Shown: piece after piece, positions 17,141-25,547 of the stretch
Layout: the number at the start of each line of letters is the position of its first letter
Position numbering within the stretch: position 1 is the first letter of the stretch
NCBI RefSeq assembly: GCF_000454065.1
Contig: NZ_KE695651.1
Location: 80,942-144,941, forward strand
DNA from: Brevibacillus thermoruber 423
GTDB lineage: Bacteria > Bacillota > Bacilli > Brevibacillales > Brevibacillaceae
DNA: 64,000 nucleotides
Direction of reading: 5' to 3'
Position numbers and translations under genes: made by a program
Notes under the pieces: generated by a model
Database searches by the model: none
What the model was told of the DNA's origin: nothing
The model's input: only the letters and a program-made list of their open reading frames with translations

Positions 17141-17177
17141 TTGTGCATGTGGCGCACGGGATTGTGCAGGATGCGCA
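17141..17177 (+). promoter_or_regulatory. Candidate LytTR binding site: direct repeat with 21-bp period
   Basis: TTGTGCATGTGGCGCA at 17141-17156 and TTGTGCAGGATGCGCA at 17162-17177 agree at 13 of 16 positions. Their starts are 21 bp apart, two helical turns and the period usual for LytTR dimers. They lie directly upstream of a promoter whose -35 is poor. Confidence 0.5.
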
Positions 17178-17206
17178 AAAATGTACGCAATATTGGAATT
17201 GTTTTG

Positions 17207-17228
17207 TAAACTAAAGGAAGCGCTTACA
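17207..17228 (+). promoter_or_regulatory. -10 element followed by a cre-like (CcpA) site
   Basis: TAAACT at 17207-17212 is a plausible -10 without a good -35. AGGAAGCGCTTACA at 17215-17228 fits the catabolite-responsive element consensus TGWAAGCGYTWNCA except at two 5' positions. A cre at the start point would repress the transporter genes when glucose is present. Confidence 0.5.
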
Positions 17229-17266
17229 ATCCAGTGGGCGCCACATTTGCAAGAGGGGGAGATCCA

Positions 17267-17614
17267 ATGGGAAATACGAGCCCGGCGGCCAAAGGGACGT
17301 CGAAGCCGCCGTCGATTGACTACGCGGCCGTGAGCCGTTCCGCCGCCTTCCAGGAACTGCTGAAGCGGAAAAAAGCATTCATCCTGCCTTATTCCATCTT
17401 CTTCTTCGTGTTTTACTTCACCCTCCCGATCATGACCTCCTACTTTCAAGTCCTGAACCGGCCCGCTTTCGGGGCGATCACCTGGGCCTGGGTATTCGCT
17501 TTTGCCCAGTTCATCATGACCTGGGCCCTCTGTATCATCTACACGAAGCGCTCGGAAGAGTTTGACCGGATGGTGGAACAGATCAAACAGGAGACGGGAG
17601 GAAAAGGGGTATGA
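17267..17614 (+). CDS. DUF485-family membrane protein, symporter partner
   Basis: A 115-residue protein with two membrane segments (FILPYSIFFFVFYFTLPIM, about 44-62, and WAWVFAFAQFIMTWALCIIY, about 79-98) and the SRSAAFQELLKRKKAFILP pattern of DUF485. The family is regularly encoded just before ActP-type acetate symporters (as YjcH is before ActP). The ATG at 17267 has GAGGGGGAGA upstream. Its TGA overlaps the symporter ATG (ATGA), so the two are translationally coupled. Confidence 0.88.
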   Translation: MGNTSPAAKGTSKPPSIDYAAVSRSAAFQELLKRKKAFILPYSIFFFVFYFTLPIMTSYFQVLNRPAFGAITWAWVFAFAQFIMTWALCIIYTKRSEEFDRMVEQIKQETGGKGV

Positions 17615-19137
17615 ACGTAACCGCGTTTTTGCTGTTTCTGGCCATCGTCATCTTGACGCTGATCATCACCTACTACGCTTCCAAGCGGACCAACACGACC
17701 AGCGAATTTTACACCGCCGGGGGCGGCCTGACCGGCTGGCAGAACGGCCTTGCCATTGCGGGCGACTACATGTCGGCGGCTTCGTTTCTCGGCATCGCCG
17801 GGATGATCGCGCTGTCCGGCTTCGACGGCTTTTTCTACAGCATCGGTTTTCTCGTCGCGTATCTGGTCGTGCTGTACCTGGTGGCCGAACCGCTGCGAAA
17901 CCTGGGCAAGTACACGATGGCGGACATGATCGCGGCCCGCTTCAACAACAAGCAGATTCGCGGCGTGGCCGCGCTCAACTCCGTCGCCATCTCCATTTTT
18001 TACATGATCGCGCAGTTGGTAGGGGCCGGCGCGCTGATCAAACTGCTGCTCGGGCTGGAGTACACCACGTCCGTGCTGATCGTCGGCGCCCTGATGACGG
18101 TGTACGTGGTCTTCGGCGGGATGACCGCCACCTCCTGGGTGCAGATCGTCAAGGCGGTGCTCTTGATGGCCGGCACGTTCATCATCTCGGTGATGGTGTT
18201 CGCCAAGTTTGGCTTCAGCGTCACGGCCATGTTCGAACACATGAAGACGGCCACGCCGCTTGGCGAGAAGTTTCTCTATCCCGGCAACAAGTTCAAGGAC
18301 GGGCTGGACACGATCTCGCTCAACCTGGCGCTGGTGCTGGGCACGGCCGGTCTGCCGCACATCCTGATCCGCTTCTTTACCGTGAAGGATGCGCCGACCG
18401 CGCGCAAGTCGGTGGTGTACGCCACCTGGATCATCGGCATTTTCTACGTCATGACCATTTTCCTGGGCTTTGGCGCGGCTGCGTTTGTCGGCCAGGACAA
18501 CATGGACCCGGCGGGCAACATGGGCGCTCCGCTTCTGGCGCAGTACCTCGGGGGGAACTTCCTGTTCGCGTTCGTCTCCGCCGTCGCCTTCGCCACGATC
18601 CTCGCCGTGGTGGCGGGGCTGGTCCTGTCCGCCGCCTCCGCCTTTGCGCACGATTTTTACAGCCATGTGATCCGGCAGGGCAAAGTGACGGAGCGGGAGC
18701 AGATGCTGGCCGCCAAGTGGGCGTCGGTCGGCGTGGCCGTCATCTCCATCCTGCTCGCCTTGTTCGCGCAGAAGCTGAACGTCGCCTTCCTCGTGGCGCT
18801 TGCTTTTGCGGTGGCGGCCAGCGCCAACCTGCCTGTGATCATCTTTACCATTTACTGGCGCCGTTTTAACACGACGGGAGCGGTGACCGGCATGCTGGTG
18901 GGGCTGTTCAGCGCACTGATCCTGGTCGCCCTCAGCCCGAACGTCTGGAATCCGGAGCCGGGCAAGGCGATTCTCGTCGGCCATGCGCTCTTCCCGCTCA
19001 GCAATCCGGGCATCGTATCCATCCCGCTGGGCTTTTTGGCCGCCTGGCTCGGCACGTACTTCTCCCGCTCGCGGGACGACGCCAAATTTGAAGAAATTCA
19101 GGTCAAGGCCAATACGGGCATGAAGGAAACGGCATAG
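17611..19137 (+). CDS. Sodium:solute symporter, ActP-like (acetate/monocarboxylate uptake)
   Basis: A 508-residue SSS-family permease with about 13 membrane segments. Motifs include IAGDYMSAASFLGIAG, YFMIAQLVGAGALI-type helices (FYMIAQLVGAGAL), FGGMTATSWVQIVKA and GTAGLPHILIRFFTVKDA, the last characteristic of ActP-like carriers. It should bring short-chain carboxylates such as acetate, pyruvate or propionate in with sodium or protons. It follows DUF485 with an ATGA overlap and is the probable main target of the LytS/LytTR pair and of CcpA. Confidence 0.88.
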   Translation: MNVTAFLLFLAIVILTLIITYYASKRTNTTSEFYTAGGGLTGWQNGLAIAGDYMSAASFLGIAGMIALSGFDGFFYSIGFLVAYLVVLYLVAEPLRNLGKYTMADMIAARFNNKQIRGVAALNSVAISIFYMIAQLVGAGALIKLLLGLEYTTSVLIVGALMTVYVVFGGMTATSWVQIVKAVLLMAGTFIISVMVFAKFGFSVTAMFEHMKTATPLGEKFLYPGNKFKDGLDTISLNLALVLGTAGLPHILIRFFTVKDAPTARKSVVYATWIIGIFYVMTIFLGFGAAAFVGQDNMDPAGNMGAPLLAQYLGGNFLFAFVSAVAFATILAVVAGLVLSAASAFAHDFYSHVIRQGKVTEREQMLAAKWASVGVAVISILLALFAQKLNVAFLVALAFAVAASANLPVIIFTIYWRRFNTTGAVTGMLVGLFSALILVALSPNVWNPEPGKAILVGHALFPLSNPGIVSIPLGFLAAWLGTYFSRSRDDAKFEEIQVKANTGMKETA

Positions 19138-19168
19138 CCCGCGGATAAGTAATTAAGAAACTGGAGAT

Positions 19169-19194
19169 GCTGGGGTGAATGCCCCAGCTTCTTT
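19169..19194 (+). terminator. Possible weak terminator between the two symporter genes
   Basis: GCTGGGG pairs with CCCCAGC over six bases, followed by TTCTTT. It may reduce rather than stop read-through to the second symporter. Confidence 0.45.
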
Positions 19195-19221
19195 GCCATT
19201 CAGGCGGAAGTGGGGGATGGC

Positions 19222-20778
19222 ATGTCTGCGGTGATTTTCTTTTGCAGCGTGATTATCGGCACGCTGTTCATCACGTATTCCGCGGCCAGGCGGGCGGTCA
19301 ACCCGCGCGAGTTCTACGCCGCGGGGAACCGCCTGACCGGTTTGCAGAACGGCGTGGCCATCGCGGGGGACTACATGAGCGCCGCGTCTTTTCTCGGCAT
19401 TGCGGGGGCGATCGCCCTGTACGGGTTTGACGGCTTTCTCTACGCGATCGGTTTTTTCGTCTCCTATCTGGTGATGCTGTCGGTAATCGCGGAGCCGCTG
19501 CACAACCTGGGGCGGTACACCTTGGCCGACGCGATCGCCGTCCGCTTTGACAGCAGGGGGCTGCGCGGGGTGATCGCCTGCACGACGCTGTTGATCACGA
19601 TTTTTTACATGATCGCCCAACTGGTGGGGGCGGGGGCGCTGATTCACCACCTGTTTGACATCGAGTACGAGACCGCGGTGATGGTGGTGGGCAGCCTGAT
19701 GACGATCTACGTCGTCTTCGGCGGGATGGAGGCCACCTCCTGGGTGCAGATTATCAAGGCCATTCTGCTCCTGACAGGCACGTGCATCGTCTCCATGATC
19801 GTGCTGGCCCGCTTTGATTGGAGCCTGGCGGCGCTGTTTGATTACGTCAGCACGGCCACCCCGCTCAGGGAGCGCTACCTCTATCCGGGCAACCAGTACG
19901 TCAGGCCGCTGGACATCCTTTCGCTGCATCTGGCGCTGATCCTGGGAACGGCCGGCCTGCCCCACATCATCGCCCGACTTTTTACGGTAAAGGACGCGGT
20001 CACCACGCGCAAGTCGATCATCACGGCCACCTGGATCATGGGGGCGTTTTACCTGATGACCATTCTGCTAGGATTCGGCGCGTGCGCGTTTATCGGCTGG
20101 CAGACCCTGGAGCAGGCCGGGTTCGGGGGGAATCTGACGGTGACGCTTTTGGCCGACGCGCTGGGCGGCGAATTCCTGATGGCCTACATCTCGGCCGTCG
20201 CCTTCGCCACGATACTGGCGGTCGTGACGGGATTGGTGCTCGCCGCGTCCTCCGCGTTTGCCCACGACGTCTACAGCCACATCGTCCGCAGCGGACAGGC
20301 TTCCGAACGGGAGCAGGTGCTGGTCGCCAAGGCTTCGTCCGTCGCCGTCGGCCTCGTCTCCATCTGGCTGGCGATCGGCGCGCAGAAGATGAACGTGGCG
20401 ATTCTGGTGGCGCTGACGTTTGCAGTGGCCGCTTCGGCCAATCTGCCGCTGATCCTGTTTACCCTGTACTGGCGGCGGTTCACGGTGCAGGGAGCGCTTG
20501 CCGGGGTCATCACCGGCGTACTGGCTTCGCTCCTGCTTGTCTGTCTCGGCCCGTCGGTGATGCATCCCGAGCACGGCTTGATCCTGGCCGAGCCGCTGTT
20601 TCCCCTGGCCAATCCGGGACTGGTCTCGATCCCGCTCGGCTTTCTCGGCGCGCTGCTGGGCACCTGGCTGAGCCGACCGTCGCCGGGGGCGTCGGAGCGG
20701 TACGACCGGGTGCTGGTGCAGGCGCATGCCGGCATCCGTCCGCCCGCTGACCGGGGCAGGCGCGCGCCCGACGCATAG
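19222..20778 (+). CDS. Second sodium:solute symporter, paralogue of the preceding gene
   Basis: A 518-residue SSS permease closely similar along its full length to the gene before it (shared IAGDYMSAASFLGIAG, FYMIAQLVGAGALI, GTAGLPHI and RLFTVKDA), consistent with an old tandem duplication. It has no DUF485 partner of its own. The ATG at 19222 has a GGGGG run about five bases upstream; the in-frame GTG at 19210 is less well placed. Loop differences suggest a different substrate preference, which sequence cannot settle. Confidence 0.85.
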   Translation: MSAVIFFCSVIIGTLFITYSAARRAVNPREFYAAGNRLTGLQNGVAIAGDYMSAASFLGIAGAIALYGFDGFLYAIGFFVSYLVMLSVIAEPLHNLGRYTLADAIAVRFDSRGLRGVIACTTLLITIFYMIAQLVGAGALIHHLFDIEYETAVMVVGSLMTIYVVFGGMEATSWVQIIKAILLLTGTCIVSMIVLARFDWSLAALFDYVSTATPLRERYLYPGNQYVRPLDILSLHLALILGTAGLPHIIARLFTVKDAVTTRKSIITATWIMGAFYLMTILLGFGACAFIGWQTLEQAGFGGNLTVTLLADALGGEFLMAYISAVAFATILAVVTGLVLAASSAFAHDVYSHIVRSGQASEREQVLVAKASSVAVGLVSIWLAIGAQKMNVAILVALTFAVAASANLPLILFTLYWRRFTVQGALAGVITGVLASLLLVCLGPSVMHPEHGLILAEPLFPLANPGLVSIPLGFLGALLGTWLSRPSPGASERYDRVLVQAHAGIRPPADRGRRAPDA

Positions 20779-20921
20779 AGCGGCCGCAGCCTGCGCGGCG
20801 AGGCGGGCAGCATCGGGGGGAGAAGCGGGGAGCTTCCGGCAGCAGCCATTTCCCCACCCGGCGACTGAAACGAGGAAGAGTGGGGGAAACTGGAAACAAC
20901 TTGCCAGAGGGAGGGAGCTGC

Positions 20922-21755
20922 GTGTACGTCGGATGTCACGTCAGCATTCGCGGCGGGTATCTGGCCGCGGCGAAGACGGCTTTGGCGCTGGGGGCCGGAG
21001 CGTTTCAATACTTTCCCAAGAACCCGCGCAGCCTGGCGGTCAAAGCGTTCGACCCCAGGGATGCGGAGGCGTGCCGCTCCTTTTGCCGAAAGCAGGGCAT
21101 CGTCTCCATCGCCCACACCTCCTATCCGGCCAATCTTGCCGCGGCGCCGGGCGCACTGTTTAAAGCGACGGCCGACTCGCTGCGAAACGATCTGGAGATC
21201 GCGGAAGCGTGCGGCTCCATCGGGGTGGTCGTCCACTTTGGCCAGTACAAGGGGGCGGATGTGCTGGAAGGGTACCGGCTGATGATCCGGATGGTGAACG
21301 ACATCCTGGACGGCTGGAGCGGAGTGGCGAAGCTGCTGGTGGAAAACAACGCGGGCCAGGGCAGCCGCATGGGAACGACGCTGGAAGAGCTGACCCAGGT
21401 GCGGGAACTGCTGAACCATCCGCAAAAAGTGGGGTTCTGCTTCGACACGTGCCACGCCTTTGCCAGCGGGCTCTGGACGGGAGACGACTGGGAGCGGGTG
21501 GCTGACAGCATGCGGAAGCTGGGGTATCTGGACGCGCTGGCCGCCGTCCATCTGAACGATTCGGTGTATCCCGCCGGTTCCTTTCGCGACAGGCACGCGC
21601 CGATTGGGCGGGGCGCGATCGGGAGGGAAGCGTTTGTCCCTCTGCTGCGGACGCCGGAGCTGCAGGGAATCCCGGTCGTACTGGAGACGCCCCGTCCGCC
21701 TGGTGGCGGCCATCGGGAGGAGATCGCCCTGGTGCGAGAGCTGGCCGGGCCGTGA
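20922..21755 (+). CDS. nfo: Deoxyribonuclease IV / AP endonuclease (Nfo family)
   Basis: A 277-residue TIM-barrel endonuclease that cuts DNA 5' to abasic sites in base-excision repair. Zinc-ligand motifs are visible: GCHVSIRGG at the start, SIAHTSYPANLA, VVVHFGQYKG, LLVENNAGQGS, VGFCFDTCHAFASG, AVHLNDS and DRHAPIGRGAIG. In B. subtilis the homologous enzyme protects spore DNA. The GTG at 20922 is preceded by GGAGGGAG; the frame extends 14 codons further, but those lack a site. Confidence 0.9.
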   Translation: MYVGCHVSIRGGYLAAAKTALALGAGAFQYFPKNPRSLAVKAFDPRDAEACRSFCRKQGIVSIAHTSYPANLAAAPGALFKATADSLRNDLEIAEACGSIGVVVHFGQYKGADVLEGYRLMIRMVNDILDGWSGVAKLLVENNAGQGSRMGTTLEELTQVRELLNHPQKVGFCFDTCHAFASGLWTGDDWERVADSMRKLGYLDALAAVHLNDSVYPAGSFRDRHAPIGRGAIGREAFVPLLRTPELQGIPVVLETPRPPGGGHREEIALVRELAGP

Positions 21756-21826
21756 CAGGCTGACCGCCCGTATGGTAGAGTGTGAGAGGAAACCGTACAG
21801 TGCGCTGTCAGCGAGGAGGAGTCTGC

Positions 21827-22210
21827 GTGAAACGAAGAGTCAAGGTAACCATCGAGGATTTTGCCCCGCTCAAGGAAAACCTGAACAATCCGGAAGAGCT
21901 GGCCCTGTATGAGGCGGCGAACGGACATATCTATGACGCCGAAATCGAACACGACGGCTATGCCGTGATCGACCTGCCGGACGGGGAATACATCGAACTG
22001 GCTCCCGGCGAGTATCAGATCATGATCGAGGAATGGACGAAAGCGGGGGTCATCGGCGAACTGACGCTGGAAACCAAGTCGGACCCGGCCGACGACAAGG
22101 CGCTGTTGTATCGTCTCGTCGACGCATCGGGAGCTGAAAAAGAGCCGCCGCGCTCGCTGCCCAAGCAGGTGGTGGAGCTGCTCGGCAAGACGTGGTTTGG
22201 GAAAAAGTAG
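21827..22210 (+). CDS. Conserved-looking protein of unknown function (127 aa)
   Basis: Begins at a GTG with GAGGAGGAG upstream. The protein is soluble and acidic, with an alternating pattern suggestive of a beta-rich domain (YDAEIEHDGYAVIDLPDGEY) and a basic C-terminus (LGKTWFGKK). I do not recognise the family. It lies between nfo and argS (opposite strand) and ends at a strong bidirectional terminator. Confidence 0.65.
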   Translation: MKRRVKVTIEDFAPLKENLNNPEELALYEAANGHIYDAEIEHDGYAVIDLPDGEYIELAPGEYQIMIEEWTKAGVIGELTLETKSDPADDKALLYRLVDASGAEKEPPRSLPKQVVELLGKTWFGKK

Positions 22211-22230
22211 GGAGCGTTCCCAAAGGAAAA

Positions 22231-22272
22231 GAAAAGCCGACTTCCTGTCAAAGCAGGAAAGTCGGCTTTTTT
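22231..22272. terminator. Bidirectional terminator between the 127-aa gene and argS
   Basis: AAAAGCCGAC then TTCCTG pair with CAGGAA then GTCGGCTTTT, with T runs on both strands. Confidence 0.85.
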
Positions 22273-22304
22273 GATGGACGAGAGGCAGTCTCGCCAACAG
22301 GCGA

Positions 22305-24020
22305 TTACATCTCTTCCGGTGCGGCGAGTCCGAGCAGGCGCAGCCCCTCTTTCAGCACCGTCACCACTGCGGCGACCAACTGCAGGCGGGCCGTCTTGAC
22401 GTCCTCTTCTTCCGCAAGAATGCGGACGTTGGCGTAGAACTTGTTGAACGCCTGCGCCAGGTCGATCACGTATTTGCCGATCTGCGACGGGTCGAACTGT
22501 TCCCGCGCCCGGTCGATCACTTCCGGGAAGCTGTTCAACAGCGTGATGACCGCCCAGGCTTCCTTGCTGTCCAAGGCGCCTGCGGGCAGCTTCACCTCGC
22601 TGGTCGGCTCGTAGCCGCCCTTGCGCAGCAGCGAGCAGGCGCGCGCGTGCGTGTACTGCACGTACGGACCGGTCTCGCCTTCAAACGTGAGCATCTCCTC
22701 CCAGGAGAAATTGATGTCGTTTAAGCGGTAGTTTTTCAAGTCGTGGAAGATAACCGCGCCAACCCCAACCTGGCGGGCCACCTCTTCCTTGTTTTCCAGC
22801 GACGGGTTTTTCTCCCGGATCACGTTCAGCACGTCCTCGATGGCCTGCGCCAGCACTTCTTCCAGCAGGACCACTTTTCCTTTGCGGGTGGACATTTTCT
22901 TGCCGTCCTTCAGCATCATGCCGAACGGAATGTGGTACATTTCCTTGGCCCATTCGAAGCCCATCTTTTCCAGCACCTTGTACAACTGCTGGAAGTGCAG
23001 GCGCTGCTCGTTGCCCACGACGTAGAGGGCCTTGGCGAAGTTGTAGGTCTCATGGCGATACAGGGCGGCTGCCAGGTCGCGCGTCGCGTACAGGGTGGCG
23101 CCGTCCGATTTTTTGATCAGGCACGGCGGCATGTCGTACTCGTCCAGGTTGACCACCAGGGCGCCGTCCGATTCGGTCAACAGCCCTTTTTCCTCCAGCA
23201 TGGAGACGACGCGGTCCATCTTGTCGTTGTAGAACGCCTCGCCGTGGAACGAGTCAAACTGAACGCCCATCAAGTCGTAGATTTTCATGAACTCCTTCAG
23301 CGATTCGTCGCGGAACCACTGCCAGAGGCGACGCGCTTCCTCGTCCCCGTCTTCCAGCTTTTTGAACCACTCGCGGCCCTGATCTTCCAGCGACGGGTCT
23401 TTTTCCGCCTCTTCGTGGAAGCGGACGTAGAGGTGGAGCAGCTCCTTGATCGGCTCGGCCTTTACTTTTTCTTCGTCGCCCCACAGCTTGTAGGCGACGA
23501 TCAGCTTGCCGAACTGCGTCCCCCAGTCGCCCAGGTGGTTGATGCGGATCGGCCGGTAGCCGTGTTTTTCCATGATGTTGGCGATCGCGTTGCCGATCAC
23601 GGTGGAGCGCAGGTGGCCCATGGAGAACGGCTTCGCGATGTTGGGGGAGGAGAGGTCGATCGGCACGTTGCGCCCTTGACCGATGTCGCGGCTGCCGTAT
23701 GCGCTGCCCTGCGTCAGGATCGTGCCGATCACGTCGCGGGCGACGCTTTCCTGATCGAGGAACAGGTTGAGGTACGGACCGACCGCCTTGGCTTCGCGAA
23801 TCGGCGCGCCGCTTACCTCGCCGGCCAGCTCGGCGGCGATCAGCGGCGGAGCCTTGCGGAGCGCCTTGGCCAGTTGGAAGCAGGGGAAGGCGATATCCCC
23901 CATGCTGGGATTGGGCGGGGTTTCCAGCATGTCGTATACGGTTTCGGCGGTAAATTGGTCCGCGCCGAGGCGGGTGAGTGCTGCGGCAATGATGCTAGCC
24001 GCTTGATGCTTATAGCTCAT
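22305..24020 (-). CDS. argS: Arginyl-tRNA synthetase
   Basis: A 571-residue class I synthetase that charges tRNA-Arg. The N-terminal tRNA-binding domain covers about 1-110; LSSPNIAKPFSMGHLRST carries the HIGH-like motif, KMSTRKGKVVLL the KMSKS-like loop, and the C-terminal anticodon-binding (DALR) domain ends the protein (DLAQAFNKFYANVRIL). The stop is followed by a shared terminator. Expression is controlled by the T-box leader upstream, so the enzyme is induced when uncharged tRNA-Arg accumulates. Confidence 0.96.
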   Translation of the reverse strand: MSYKHQAASIIAAALTRLGADQFTAETVYDMLETPPNPSMGDIAFPCFQLAKALRKAPPLIAAELAGEVSGAPIREAKAVGPYLNLFLDQESVARDVIGTILTQGSAYGSRDIGQGRNVPIDLSSPNIAKPFSMGHLRSTVIGNAIANIMEKHGYRPIRINHLGDWGTQFGKLIVAYKLWGDEEKVKAEPIKELLHLYVRFHEEAEKDPSLEDQGREWFKKLEDGDEEARRLWQWFRDESLKEFMKIYDLMGVQFDSFHGEAFYNDKMDRVVSMLEEKGLLTESDGALVVNLDEYDMPPCLIKKSDGATLYATRDLAAALYRHETYNFAKALYVVGNEQRLHFQQLYKVLEKMGFEWAKEMYHIPFGMMLKDGKKMSTRKGKVVLLEEVLAQAIEDVLNVIREKNPSLENKEEVARQVGVGAVIFHDLKNYRLNDINFSWEEMLTFEGETGPYVQYTHARACSLLRKGGYEPTSEVKLPAGALDSKEAWAVITLLNSFPEVIDRAREQFDPSQIGKYVIDLAQAFNKFYANVRILAEEEDVKTARLQLVAAVVTVLKEGLRLLGLAAPEEM

Positions 24021-24054
24021 GGAAATCTCCTTTCGTTTCTGGGAATCTGAAAAA

Positions 24055-24335
24055 AATAGAAAAACCTCTGCGTCTCATCGGGAAAAGAGACGAGAGGTTG
24101 TACTCCCGCGGTGCCACTCTTGTTGCTCTCGCCTCCCGCACGGGGACAGGCGAAAGCCGCTTTGCCTGCGGTAACGGGCAGACCCGGCGTGCCCTACGCA
24201 ATCCGGTCGTCCGGACCTTCAGGACGCGTCTCCGAGGTGCGCTTCCCCGCGTCATTCCGCACCGGGCTCCCACCGTCCCCGGCTCGCTTCCGCTTTCTGA
24301 CGGAGTACTCTCCTCTTCGGCGACGACTATGTTTC
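24055..24335 (-). promoter_or_regulatory. T-box riboswitch (tRNA-Arg) upstream of argS
   Basis: On the minus strand AGAGTGGCACCGCGG (24106-24120) is the conserved T-box antiterminator sequence. It is followed by a terminator stem (AACCTCTCGTCTC pairing with GAGACGCAGAGGTT, 24063-24099) and a T run. Upstream lies a Stem I-like region; GGGAAG-CGC-ACC places CGC, an arginine codon, as the specifier at 24239-24241. Uncharged tRNA-Arg should stabilise the antiterminator and allow argS transcription. The helix assignments of Stem I are approximate. Confidence 0.9.
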
Positions 24336-24341
24336 TCTAGC

Positions 24342-24371
24342 ATTATAGCGGACATCTCCCGCGGGATGCAA
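24342..24371 (-). promoter_or_regulatory. Promoter of the argS T-box transcript
   Basis: On the minus strand TTGCAT (24366-24371), 18 bp, TATAAT (24342-24347). It begins immediately after the stop codon of the upstream gene. Confidence 0.6.
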
Positions 24372-24372
24372 C

Positions 24373-24852
24373 TCACTCTTCCGGTTTTTTCAGCAAATCG
24401 TCCAAGTCGTGGAACAGGTCCCGCGTCAGCCGTTCCTTGTCGTCGGCGGACTGCCACTGCCGCTTGTACTCGACCAGCTTGGCGAGCAGCGCCCGTTCTG
24501 CTTCGGCCTCTTCCTCCAGGTCGTGGTTTTCGCTGGGATCAAACGGCATCAGCCGCTCATCCGTCCCACTGCGCAGATAGGGGGAGCGCCAGTGATCGGG
24601 AAAGCGGTAGGGCTGGTCGCCAAACAGAATGCCCAGCACGTCGTCCGATTCCAGCGGGAGGAAGTGGTCGTATTCGTCCCGCCTGCCTCCTTCGGACAGG
24701 TTGATGTGCTCAAACGAATAGCGAAGGTAGTGCTGCCCCGTCTCTCGATTCTTGACGATCGAGTAGGTCTCAAAATCGGTGTGCTCCAGCTCTTTCACCG
24801 TCTCCAGGCGGGAGAGGAATTCCTGACGGTCACAGGGTACCAAATGATTCAC
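24373..24852 (-). CDS. Acidic protein of unknown function (159 aa) upstream of argS
   Basis: Starts at a GTG (24852) with AAAGGAG about ten bases upstream. The product is acidic and soluble. It has a beta-like N-terminal half (TDFETYSIVKNRETGQHYL, HINLSEGGRRDEYDHFLPL) and a charged helical C-terminal half (LEEEAEAERALLAKLVEYK) ending in acidic helices. I do not recognise it. It has its own promoter and precedes argS with a T-box between, so the two are probably regulated separately. Confidence 0.65.
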   Translation of the reverse strand: MNHLVPCDRQEFLSRLETVKELEHTDFETYSIVKNRETGQHYLRYSFEHINLSEGGRRDEYDHFLPLESDDVLGILFGDQPYRFPDHWRSPYLRSGTDERLMPFDPSENHDLEEEAEAERALLAKLVEYKRQWQSADDKERLTRDLFHDLDDLLKKPEE

Positions 24853-24885
24853 AGCGGTTCGCTCCTTTGTACCGGATCGCTTTTC

Positions 24886-24915
24886 ATCATAGCAAAAACG
24901 GGCGGCGGCTGACAA
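24886..24915 (-). promoter_or_regulatory. Promoter of the 159-aa gene
   Basis: On the minus strand TTGTCA (24910-24915), 18 bp, TATGAT (24886-24891) with TGC directly before the -10 (extended -10). Confidence 0.5.
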
Positions 24916-24975
24916 CGAACGGGGCGCAGGCGGGGAGTCCCGCAGGGAACGGCGAACGGACAGGGTTGTCCAGCG

Positions 24976-25000
24976 CAAAAAGAGCCTAGCAGCTAGGCTC
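24976..25000 (-). terminator. Terminator of the YjcZ-type gene
   Basis: GAGCCTAG and CTAGGCTC form a perfect 8-bp stem with a 3-nt loop. On the minus strand it is followed by TTTTT, ending the micro-protein transcript. Confidence 0.75.
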
Positions 25001-25020
25001 CTTTTCATGTAAGCGCCCGT

Positions 25021-25128
25021 TTAGTTGCAGTCGTTCGAACATCCGACGATGACCAACAGGATGAACAGAACGAGCACCAGCGCGAACGTGTCACCGAAAA
25101 TGCCGGATCCGCAGAAGGAAGTACTCAT
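25021..25128 (-). CDS. YjcZ-family sporulation micro-protein (35 aa)
   Basis: A 35-codon gene. The ATG at 25128 has AAAGGAGGGG about eight bases upstream. The product begins MSTSFCGSGIFGD and continues with one hydrophobic helix (FALVLVLFILLVIVG) ending CSNDCN. This is the YjcZ family pattern, small membrane peptides made during sporulation in Bacillales. Three Cys flank the helix, more than usual. The function is not established in the family. A terminator follows directly. Confidence 0.85.
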   Translation of the reverse strand: MSTSFCGSGIFGDTFALVLVLFILLVIVGCSNDCN

Positions 25129-25255
25129 TGTTGTTTCCCCTCCTTTCCGTTATGCTTCAGTCTATACACGAATGTGCCGGTTGTTGTGGGCGGATGACCA
25201 GCTTCACAAAAATGGGCGGGGGTCACGGGCTGGAGAAAATAGACAAATTCTTCAT

Positions 25256-25284
25256 TGACGCGGGGAGAGGGGGGTGTTAAGATA
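25256..25284 (+). promoter_or_regulatory. Promoter of the metH leader
   Basis: TTGACG, 17 bp, TAAGAT, about 50 bases before the SAM riboswitch. Confidence 0.65.
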
Positions 25285-25332
25285 CATTCAAACATCGTTG
25301 CCGTTTGACAAAACCGCATAAGAGATAGTGAC

Positions 25333-25496
25333 GACTCTTATCCAGAGAGGCAGAGGGACTGGCCCAATGAAGCCTCGGCAACCGGATTACCAGGTGCCAA
25401 TTCCAGCAAAGCCGTGTGCTTTGAAAGATAAGAGGATGGTCATGCGTGTATGTTTCGCGGACAAATCCTCTTCTGGCACACAGGAGAGGATTTTTT
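25333..25496 (+). promoter_or_regulatory. SAM-I (S-box) riboswitch and its terminator
   Basis: The aptamer (25333-25434) shows CTTATCCAGAGAGGCAGAGG, then GGCCCAATGAAGCCTCGGCA, AGGTGCCAATTCCAGCAAAG, and GAAAGATAAGAG closing helix P1 with CTCTTATC. A terminator stem follows (AATCCTCTTCTG with CAGGAGAGGATT, then TTTTTT, 25463-25496). SAM binding should stop transcription before metH. All the conserved S-box core pieces are present in order. Confidence 0.95.
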
Positions 25497-25547
25497 GCTG
25501 TACTCGAACCGATACGTTTGTGAGTTTGTGAGAAAAGGAGTCTGCCC

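Noticed and set aside
17539-18984. A 481-codon minus-strand frame rich in Asp, His and Arg
   Set aside because: Antisense to the DUF485 and symporter genes; composition typical of a shadow frame opposite a membrane protein.
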